Position numbers and translations under genes: made by a program
NCBI GenBank assembly: GCA_028282785.1
Contig: JANQHE010000058.1
Span: 1-48,751 of the forward strand
Direction of reading: 5' to 3'
Length of the DNA: 48,751 bases
Source of the DNA: Bacteroidales bacterium
Lineage (GTDB): Bacteria > Bacteroidota > Bacteroidia > Bacteroidales > UBA12077
Part shown: in pieces, positions 42,659 through 48,751 of the stretch
How positions within the stretch are numbered: the first letter of the stretch is position 1
Layout of the letters: the number at the start of each line of letters is the position of its first letter
Notes under the pieces: generated by a model
What the model was told of the DNA's origin: nothing
Seen by the model: only the letters and a program-made list of their open reading frames with translations
The model's database searches: none

Positions 42659-43117
42659 TTAAATATTTTCAATTACTGCTTTAATTTTTGCTGAAACCTC
42701 TTCTGCTAACCTCGTTATTTCTTCATTTTCAAGCACTTTCATAAGTACAACAGGATCATACGAAACCACTTCAATTTTACTATTATCAAGCTGTTTTACG
42801 ATAACCTTACAAGGTAAGAAAACTCCGATATTAGGTTCTGTTTGCATTGCTTCATAGGCAAAACCCGGATTACAAACTCCCAATATTTTATATGGTTTCA
42901 GATCAACATCCAGTTTCTCTTTTAGTTTTTGATCCATATCAATTTCAGTCATTACTCCGAAACCTACACTTTTAAATTCAGCCTTAACCTTTATTAATAC
43001 CTGGTTAAATTCCCCAGAGATCGTTTTTTTGAAAAACATATTAGTTTCCTGGGCATATACATCATTCGATAAAAAGAATGAAACTAATACAAAAAACAAT
43101 ACTATTATTTTATTCAT
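42659..43117 (-). CDS. Exported DUF302-domain protein
   Basis: The 152-residue protein has a signal peptide (KIIVLFFVLVSFFLSNDVYA) and one DUF302 domain: GEFNQVLIKVKAEFKSVGFGVMTEIDMDQKLKEKL, YKILGVCNPGFAYEAM, VFLPCKVIVKQ, SYDPVVLMKVLEN. The fold is known and the family role is not. Two cysteines (CNPG and PCKV) face the same core and could be redox- or metal-active. Lone gene on the minus strand. Confidence 0.83.
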   Translation of the reverse strand: MNKIIVLFFVLVSFFLSNDVYAQETNMFFKKTISGEFNQVLIKVKAEFKSVGFGVMTEIDMDQKLKEKLDVDLKPYKILGVCNPGFAYEAMQTEPNIGVFLPCKVIVKQLDNSKIEVVSYDPVVLMKVLENEEITRLAEEVSAKIKAVIENI

Positions 43118-43282
43118 ACATTTACATATGTTTATATTTAGACATTAAAACACTTTGTACTAGTTTTTGTTTATCGATTAATAAAAATAATTTTATTTTA
43201 TAAATCGTTATATATTAACCCATATCTAACACCACATTCATCATATTTTTTTACTTTTACATCAACACCAAAGATTAAACCT

Positions 43283-44329
43283 ATGAAAAAGTTATTTATA
43301 TCAGTTTTTGCAGTAATTATTATTTTTTCTTGTAGTAAAGATGAATCAAGTGAAGCCGAAGTTCTTGATTTTTCAGTAACAAGTGTATCCAATAATGAAC
43401 TGGTAGTAGAATCAATACAAATCGATTCGGAATTTAACCGGATTTATGTTCTTTTTGATCAGGATTTATCCGAGTTCAGCTCTTTTTCTTTAACCATTGA
43501 TATAAAACTATCTCAGGATGCAAAAACTTCTTCATTAAATAATGGTATGTTATCTTTTACACATCCTGATGAAGTTAAAACAATAGAAGTAGAAGCAGAA
43601 GATGGTTTTAAGGTAAATTGGTATGTTTATTTGATACATCATCAACTTCAGAATTCCGGATTTGAAAATTGGTTTGATAATTTAGGAATGAACGGAAGAT
43701 ATTATAAGGAAATAGGTATATCGGAAGTAACTTCGATATGGGCAACTGCAAATATGGGTACCAGTATCTACGCTGTATATGGAACACAGCCTCTTGATGA
43801 TGGTTCCAATACTTTAGCTGAGATCACAACCGGAAAAACATCACATGTACCGGTAACAGCAGGTACATTATTTGTGGGGACATTTAACTTATCAGGGGCA
43901 ATTTCTCACCCCACTGATCCTAAGCAAGCAACGGACTTTGGTTTACCTTATGCTTTCAGACCATCGGAAATGAACGTTAAATTTAAGTATCAGGCCGGAG
44001 AAACTTATGTTCAGGCGACCTTAAACGAAACAAATAATATTTTTGGAGGATTTACCGTAAATGAAATTGAGGGTGAAGATATGTGTTCAATCTATGCCAT
44101 ATTAGAAGTACGAAATGGCGATCAAATAACTGAAATTGGAAGAGCAGAATTATATTCGGAAACAACAGATGATGTTTTAACGGAAATAACAATTCCTTTT
44201 GAATATGCATTAGCAGAGGCACCAACTCACATCTCAGTTGTTTTTTCATCAAGCAAAGATGGAGATCTTTGGAAAGGAGCTGTTGGTAGCACTTTAGTAG
44301 TCGATGATCTCGAATTAATTTTCGAATAA
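43283..44329 (+). CDS. PCMD-domain lipoprotein
   Basis: The 348-residue protein has a lipobox (VFAVIIIFSC at residue 17) and an N-terminal Ig-like part (residues about 25-110), then the PCMD domain that begins at SGFENWFDN and continues with ATANMGTSIY, LAEITTGK, and VVFSSSKDGDLWKGAVGSTLVVDDLELIF. Proteins of this family are surface or periplasmic and are thought to bind or process carbohydrates; the exact role is unknown. The beta-barrel gene follows 11 bp downstream, so the two form an operon. Confidence 0.8.
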   Translation: MKKLFISVFAVIIIFSCSKDESSEAEVLDFSVTSVSNNELVVESIQIDSEFNRIYVLFDQDLSEFSSFSLTIDIKLSQDAKTSSLNNGMLSFTHPDEVKTIEVEAEDGFKVNWYVYLIHHQLQNSGFENWFDNLGMNGRYYKEIGISEVTSIWATANMGTSIYAVYGTQPLDDGSNTLAEITTGKTSHVPVTAGTLFVGTFNLSGAISHPTDPKQATDFGLPYAFRPSEMNVKFKYQAGETYVQATLNETNNIFGGFTVNEIEGEDMCSIYAILEVRNGDQITEIGRAELYSETTDDVLTEITIPFEYALAEAPTHISVVFSSSKDGDLWKGAVGSTLVVDDLELIFE

Positions 44330-44340
44330 GTGGATCTTCG

Positions 44341-45072
44341 ATGAAAAAAATATTATTTATCCTTTTAACTCTGGGATGCTTTTTTAAGACATTTTCTCAA
44401 GATCAAAAATTTAATTTTTATCCTAACATCGCAGTTGATCTAGGCGGTGCAATTCCGTTTCCTCTATCGGATATTCCTGAAGGTGCCGGAGGTACACCAA
44501 AACCATATCCTTCAATTGGAATAGGTTCGGAGTATGATTTAAATGAGAAATGGCAACTCGGATTTGAAATTAATTATCATTTAATTGCTTTTTCATCTAA
44601 TGCTGATGTTGTTAGTCAACCTTTCTATTTCGATGATGGATCTGCTCAATATTTTACAGGTAAAACAGAAGCTGATGTCGAATTAAGAATGGTAGAGTTT
44701 CCTTTAATTGCTTTTTACAAATTAAAAGAAGGCAGAAGAATTTTATTTGGCGCCTACTATTCAAGAATTTTAGAAGGACGTTTTAATACAAAAGGGATAA
44801 ATGGGATTTACTCACCGGATAAAGATATTACGGATAATGCAACTTTACCCGGGCCGGAATATACTATAGAGTACAACTTTAATGAGTTTATTGATAAATA
44901 CGATATAGGATTGATGATTGGATACAGGTATAGTATAAATCATCGTTTTTATCTTTGGGGAAGATTAAATGTAGGGTTTAAAAGTATTTTTGGGAAAGAT
45001 TTCAATAATATTGATTATGAAATGTACCAGGTACGACTTAACCTAGGCGTATCTTATTTATTATTTGACTAA
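44341..45072 (+). CDS. Outer-membrane beta-barrel protein
   Basis: The 243-residue protein has a signal peptide (KKILFILLTLGCFFKTFS), alternating strands such as WQLGFEINYHLIAF, EFPLIAFYKLKEGRRILFGAYYSRILEGRF, DIGLMIGYRYSI and VRLNLGVSYLLF, and a near-terminal Phe. It should be an outer-membrane barrel of the OMP_b-brl type. It follows the PCMD lipoprotein by 11 bp; the pair may act together at the cell surface. Confidence 0.78.
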   Translation: MKKILFILLTLGCFFKTFSQDQKFNFYPNIAVDLGGAIPFPLSDIPEGAGGTPKPYPSIGIGSEYDLNEKWQLGFEINYHLIAFSSNADVVSQPFYFDDGSAQYFTGKTEADVELRMVEFPLIAFYKLKEGRRILFGAYYSRILEGRFNTKGINGIYSPDKDITDNATLPGPEYTIEYNFNEFIDKYDIGLMIGYRYSINHRFYLWGRLNVGFKSIFGKDFNNIDYEMYQVRLNLGVSYLLFD

Positions 45073-45083
45073 AAACCTTAATT

Positions 45084-45680
45084 ATGGATTTTTTAACCGG
45101 AATTGATACTCCATTTTTTAATTATTTCATACTACCACTGCTTATATTTTTTGCCCGTATTTCGGATCAAACTATAGGAACCATGAGGCTGATATATGCG
45201 TCAAAGGGGATGAAATACATTGCTCCTATTGTTGGTTTTTTTGAATCGTTAATTTGGCTTTTAGCAGTTAGTCAAATCATGAAACATCTTGATAACTTCT
45301 TTTGCTATATTGCTTTTGCCGGTGGATTTGCAGTAGGGAACTTTTTTGGTATATACTTAGAACAGAAAATCTCAATAGGAGTAGTATTAGTTCGCATTAT
45401 AATGAAAGAATACCAAATAGAATTAGGAGAAAACCTTAAAGCTGCCGGATTTGGCTTTACTCTTATGGATGCAGAAGGAAGAGAAGGTTCTGTAAAAATG
45501 CTTTTCTCAACAATTCATAGAAAGAAGTTAAAGAAATATATAAAATTAGTTCATGAAATCAGACCAAATGCATTCTATACAGTTGAAGATATTCGGCAAG
45601 TTAAAGGCAATGTATTTGAAAAGACCAAACGTGCCAGTATTTTTAGCAGGATGAACCCGTTAAACAGAAAAGGAGCCTAA
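45084..45680 (+). CDS. DUF2179/DUF5698 membrane protein (UPF0316-like)
   Basis: The 198-residue protein has three membrane helices (residues about 12-30, 45-65, 70-92) with DQTIGTMRLIYASKG and IVGFFESLIWLLAV, then the DUF2179 cytoplasmic domain (GFGFTLMDAEGREGSVKMLFSTIHRKKLKKYIKLVHEI and FYTVEDIRQVKG). Function not known. It comes 11 bp after the barrel gene and is convergent with trmD (6 bp). Confidence 0.85.
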   Translation: MDFLTGIDTPFFNYFILPLLIFFARISDQTIGTMRLIYASKGMKYIAPIVGFFESLIWLLAVSQIMKHLDNFFCYIAFAGGFAVGNFFGIYLEQKISIGVVLVRIIMKEYQIELGENLKAAGFGFTLMDAEGREGSVKMLFSTIHRKKLKKYIKLVHEIRPNAFYTVEDIRQVKGNVFEKTKRASIFSRMNPLNRKGA

Positions 45681-45686
45681 AATTTT

Positions 45687-46370
45687 TTATTCTTCTTCGT
45701 TTAATAAATCAGGCCTTAAACTTTTAGTACGTTCAAATGATTGTTCTTCTTTCCATTTTTCAATCTCTTTGAAATTACCTGACAGTAAAACATCAGGTAC
45801 TCTCCAACCTTTATATTCAGCAGGGCGCGTATAAACCGGAGGCGCTAATAAATTATCCTGAAAAGAATCGGTTAATGCCGAAGTTTCGTCCGATATAACA
45901 CCGGGAATTAAACGAACAACACTATCAACAAGAATAGATGCGGCTAACTCACCACCGGTAAGTACATAATCACCAATTGAAATCTCTTTTGTAATTAAAT
46001 GTTCACGAATACGCTGGTCGATTCCCTTGTAATGACCACAAAGAATTATAATATTTTCGAAAGTCGCCAGTTTATTTGCTTCTTGCTGATTATATTTTAT
46101 TCCATCAGGCGATGTATAAATAACTTCATCATATTCTCTCTCCGATTTCAGTGCAGATATAGCCCTGTCGATTGGTTCAATCATCATTACCATTCCTGCA
46201 TCTCCTCCAAACGGATAATCATCCACACTTCTATGTTTATTAGTCGTATAATCACGTAAATTATGTATATAAATATCAACATGTCCCTTTTCCCGGGCTC
46301 TTTTGATGATACTATGTTCAAAAGGACTTTTCAGCAATTCAGGTAAAACGGTTATGATATCTATTCTCAT
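45687..46370 (-). CDS. trmD: tRNA (guanine-N1)-methyltransferase
   Basis: The enzyme methylates G37 of tRNAs for Leu, Pro and Arg, preventing frameshifts. The 227-residue product (start ATG at 46370; a TTG two codons upstream is less likely) has the trefoil-knot motifs: [56 protein letters not shown] and [30 protein letters not shown]. Length and spacing are normal. It is a single gene here, not next to ribosomal protein genes. Confidence 0.95.
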   Translation of the reverse strand: MRIDIITVLPELLKSPFEHSIIKRAREKGHVDIYIHNLRDYTTNKHRSVDDYPFGGDAGMVMMIEPIDRAISALKSEREYDEVIYTSPDGIKYNQQEANKLATFENIIILCGHYKGIDQRIREHLITKEISIGDYVLTGGELAASILVDSVVRLIPGVISDETSALTDSFQDNLLAPPVYTRPAEYKGWRVPDVLLSGNFKEIEKWKEEQSFERTKSLRPDLLNEEE

Positions 46371-46633
46371 TTTCAATTCAATTTGCTACAAATTTAAAAA
46401 TCATACAATTAATTCTTTGGTATTTGTGTTTTTTTGATTCAAAAATTACAATCAAGCAATTTTGTCATGGTAAATTGAATTGAAAATGTCATATTGTCAT
46501 TAAAATATTATCTTTTTGTTTAATCTGACATAAAAAATGTAATGGTACAGGATTTGAAAATAGACATATCAAACAAACAAAAATTAATTTAAACCAAATT
46601 AAAATAGTATTAATTAATTAAAACAATAAAATT

Positions 46634-47080
46634 ATGACACTAGTAAAAATGAACAGACCAGTATCTCATATGCACAGACATGGATACAGAACATTTTCAG
46701 ATTTAGTAAACGAAATGTTTAACGAAGAAAGAGTATGTACTAACCAATTTATCGCAATTCCGCCTGCAAATATCATTGAATCCAAATTTGATTTTAGAAT
46801 TGAAATTGCTGCTCCGGGATTCGAAAAATCTGATTTTAAAGTTGATCTGGACAAAAACTCATTAACTATTTCATTGGATAAAAACGTGGATGAAAACTCA
46901 GAAGAAAAGTACAACCTGAGAGAATTTAACTTTAACTCGTTTAAAAGATCATTCAGAGTTTCTGATAAGATCGATTCTGAAAAAATCAATGCGATTTACA
47001 AAAACGGATTGTTACAGGTTGTTCTTCCTAAAAAAGAAGAAGCTATTGAAAAGCCTGCAAGAGAAATAGAAATTTCATAA
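46634..47080 (+). CDS. Hsp20/alpha-crystallin small heat-shock protein
   Basis: The 148-residue protein has the alpha-crystallin domain with IPPANIIESKFDFRIEIAAPGFEKSDFKVDL, NSLTISLDK, FKRSFRVSDKIDSEKINAIYKNGLLQVVLPK, and the C-terminal IEI-type motif (AREIEIS). It is an ATP-independent holdase that oligomerises. The upstream gap (46371-46633) is 263 bp and AT-rich; no CIRCE-type inverted repeat was noticed. A perfect terminator follows at 47111-47142. Confidence 0.92.
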   Translation: MTLVKMNRPVSHMHRHGYRTFSDLVNEMFNEERVCTNQFIAIPPANIIESKFDFRIEIAAPGFEKSDFKVDLDKNSLTISLDKNVDENSEEKYNLREFNFNSFKRSFRVSDKIDSEKINAIYKNGLLQVVLPKKEEAIEKPAREIEIS

Positions 47081-47110
47081 CATCTCGATATATATAGTCC
47101 TTTTAAACAA

Positions 47111-47145
47111 AAATCCCCAAAGAATAATCTCTTTGGGGATTTTCC
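47111..47145. terminator. Strong rho-independent terminator
   Basis: A perfect 13-bp stem (47111-47123 with 47130-47142; core TCCCCAAAGA / TCTTTGGGGA) around ATAATC and flanked by A and T runs, so it can act in both directions between hsp20 and the S74-type gene. Confidence 0.9.
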
Positions 47146-47154
47146 ATTTTTATA

Positions 47155-48751
47155 TTATTGTTTCTCCAGCAAATCAATAATTTCATTAAGTTTTTGTTTT
47201 AGTTCTTCATTCTCAGCTTTTAACTCTTCAATTTGTGATTGTTGTTCTTTTATAGCTTCAACCATTATTGGTGAGAACTTAGAATATTCAACAACTTTGT
47301 AGCCTCTTGAATTTGTTTTAACCATTTGTGGGAAAACTTTTTCAACCTCCTGAGCAATAATTCCTAATTGCTGTTCATCTGTTGAAAAGTTGAATTCATC
47401 TTCTGCTTTATCATTCCAATTAAAATAGTACCCTCCTATTGTTAATAATAATTCCAAACCTGATTGAATTGGTAAAATATTAGTTTTTAAATTAATATCT
47501 GAAGGTGTAACAGTTGAGGCTGTTAAATCCCCGTCTATTAATACTTCTTCTGCTACAAAATCACCATAAATTAGAGTAGTCGTTGAATTATTTGCAATAA
47601 ATAACTGGTCATCGCCAGTAGCTCCAAAACCAGCGTTGTAACCAATACATACATTATTATCTCCAAGCTTACTTGCACTTCCTCCTGCTCCAGAACCAGC
47701 ACCTATAAAAACATTACTGTGGCCAGTAGTTTCTCCACCCCAACTTGAACCAGCTCCATTTCCAATACAAACATTATTGTTACCTGTTAAATTCCTGCCT
47801 GCATCTATTCCCACGATAGTTGTTGCATAAAACTCGTTCGTAGTTACATATTGGTTATACCCTGTCCTATCGCCAATACAAATATTATCATCGCCACTAA
47901 CATTTTTACCTGCTTCATTTCCAATAAAAGTGCTATGTGTAGCTCCTACAGATCTTTCACCTGCCAGGTTGCCAATAAAGATATTATCATAACCACCGGT
48001 CATATTGTATCCTGTTCTAATTCCTATAAACACATTATCATTTCCACTTTCATTAGAGTAACCAGCCCGGTGTCCTAAAAATAAATTACTTGATGCACTA
48101 AGTGCATTACTTCCTGCTTCATAACCAAACATACTATTAAATTTTCCAGTCGATAATCGTGAACCTGCATTATGTCCAATTAAATAATTTTGCTTGGTCA
48201 AGTTCAATAAACTTTCCGTTATACCACTTTCAATATTAGCAATACCAAAACCCGCTGTCGAGTCCTTCACAAAAATCCTTGTGCTATCAGGCAATACCTG
48301 TAAATAATTATTAGTTAATCCTTTGGAAGGATTTCGTCCGCTTACTGCAAATCCTCCAACTTTACCTTTAGTCAATGGTTCTTCATTTACATAGACTCTG
48401 GTACTGTCCGCCGTAACAAATAATAATTCTGCATCAGTTCCTTTACTAGGATTACGCCCACTTACGGCAAATCCTCCAACTTTACCCTTTGCGTTAATTG
48501 TGTCACTTACATAAATTCTTGTGCTATCCGGTGTTACAGTAAATATTGTTACATCCGATGATTTTGAAGGATTTCTACCACTTACTGCAAAACCACCTAC
48601 TTTTCCTTTTGAAGATTCGTTCACGATAACTTCCGCTCCGTCCGGAAATACAGCAAAAACAACATTACCATCATGATCCTTAACAACAAATAAAGTATCT
48701 GTATTAGGAGAATAAACACCTTCTGATCCAAGAATTTCTGCGCTATAAGCT
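47155..48751 (-). CDS. S74 endosialidase-chaperone surface protein (partial)
   Basis: The reading frame stays open to the window edge, so the true start lies beyond it; a GTG at 48622-48624 is not the real start. In order: 40-residue tandem repeats built on KGKVGGFAVSGRNPSK and PDSTRIYV (residues 6-126 after that GTG), a stalk of GxNNxxIGxxAG-type beta-helix units (for example GHNAGSRLSTG, GYNMTGGYDNIFIGNLAG, NNVCIGNGAG), then the Peptidase_S74 intramolecular chaperone (SDINLKTNILPI with the Ser/Lys dyad, QQLGIIAQEVEKVFPQMV, VEYSKFSPIMVEAIKEQQ) and a coiled coil. In tail-fibre-like proteins this domain trimerises the stalk and may cleave itself off. Probably a surface adhesin-like fibre. Confidence 0.83.
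   Translation of the reverse strand, partial: AYSAEILGSEGVYSPNTDTLFVVKDHDGNVVFAVFPDGAEVIVNESSKGKVGGFAVSGRNPSKSSDVTIFTVTPDSTRIYVSDTINAKGKVGGFAVSGRNPSKGTDAELLFVTADSTRVYVNEEPLTKGKVGGFAVSGRNPSKGLTNNYLQVLPDSTRIFVKDSTAGFGIANIESGITESLLNLTKQNYLIGHNAGSRLSTGKFNSMFGYEAGSNALSASSNLFLGHRAGYSNESGNDNVFIGIRTGYNMTGGYDNIFIGNLAGERSVGATHSTFIGNEAGKNVSGDDNICIGDRTGYNQYVTTNEFYATTIVGIDAGRNLTGNNNVCIGNGAGSSWGGETTGHSNVFIGAGSGAGGSASKLGDNNVCIGYNAGFGATGDDQLFIANNSTTTLIYGDFVAEEVLIDGDLTASTVTPSDINLKTNILPIQSGLELLLTIGGYYFNWNDKAEDEFNFSTDEQQLGIIAQEVEKVFPQMVKTNSRGYKVVEYSKFSPIMVEAIKEQQSQIEELKAENEELKQKLNEIIDLLEKQ
48247..48609 (-). repeat. Three tandem 40-residue (120-bp) repeats in the S74 protein
   Basis: KGKVGGFAVSGRNPSK starts at residues 6, 46 and 86 counted from the GTG at 48624, an exact 40-residue spacing, each followed by a strand ending DSTR(I/V)(Y/F)V. 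A partial unit precedes it (VFAVFPDGAEVIV). Confidence 0.8.

Noticed and set aside
46371-46376. TTG start of trmD two codons upstream
   Set aside because: The ATG at 46370 starts the conserved [11 protein letters not shown] sequence directly.
1-48751. tRNA, rRNA or CRISPR array
   Set aside because: I looked for T-arm GTTCGA-type signatures and for regularly spaced direct repeats with unique spacers and saw none; a small structured RNA cannot be excluded by eye.

Overview
The window looks like chromosomal DNA of a low-GC member of the Bacteroidota (class Bacteroidia; a Marinilabiliales/Bacteroidales-like host is my guess). Evidence is the AddAB-like pair in Bacteroidetes form, many short-signal lipoproteins, beta-barrel proteins with aromatic C-termini, a PCMD lipoprotein, an OmpA-type protein, an S74 endosialidase-chaperone protein, generally weak Shine-Dalgarno sequences, and a TTTG-N20-TAnnTTTG promoter. 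I saw no tRNA, rRNA, CRISPR array or intact insertion sequence.

Layout. 0.15-7.4 kb: a recombinational repair block (AddA-like helicase-nuclease, a YhcC-type radical SAM protein, AddB-like nuclease). 7.6-13.4 kb: an accessory stretch of small, unrelated, loosely spaced genes: a protein with a HEPN-type R-x4-H motif, a two-helix membrane coiled-coil protein, an XRE regulator, a HigBA toxin-antitoxin pair, a lipoprotein, a small membrane protein and a methyltransferase. It is rich in palindromic intergenic repeats. 13.6-16.3 kb: a large exported ankyrin protein. 16.7-20.8 kb: an AraC-type regulator followed by a likely operon of three small membrane proteins around a PYROXD2/phytoene-dehydrogenase-like flavoprotein. 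21.3-23.8 kb: a second FAD enzyme divergent from a TetR regulator, with a 44-bp near-perfect palindrome between them. 24.3-29.7 kb: mixed accessory genes (HTH-DUF4870 membrane protein, gluzincin lipoprotein, DUF6624 protein, propeller lipoprotein, OmpA protein, beta-barrel). 30.2-32.4 kb: three neighbouring genes (polysaccharide deacetylase, CPBP protease, isochorismatase-like hydrolase) that all carry reading-frame breaks. 32.4-38.4 kb: peroxiredoxin, RibD-type reductase, a second gluzincin, Crp/Fnr regulator with an SDR, a lipoprotein, and a two-helix potassium channel fused to 18 perfectly phased 12-residue repeats. 38.6-48.75 kb: a more conserved stretch (phosphofructokinase with pyrophosphate-type residues, PQQ-type propeller protein, exported nickel superoxide dismutase, DUF302 protein, PCMD lipoprotein plus beta-barrel, DUF2179 membrane protein, TrmD, Hsp20) ending in an S74-type surface protein cut by the window edge.

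The strongest lead for something undescribed is a family of gene-end elements (8.3, 25.9 and 27.7 kb, perhaps 13.4 kb). Each starts 11-20 nt after a stop codon with a YAACA core, has a shared ATA...CATAGCGG-like block, and the two best copies end in ACCGTT. The layout resembles integron attC sites, but no integrase is visible here. Other leads are the dodecapeptide-repeat channel, the divergent TetR/flavoprotein operator, a palindrome inserted in frame in the AddA nuclease domain, and the cluster of frame-broken genes.
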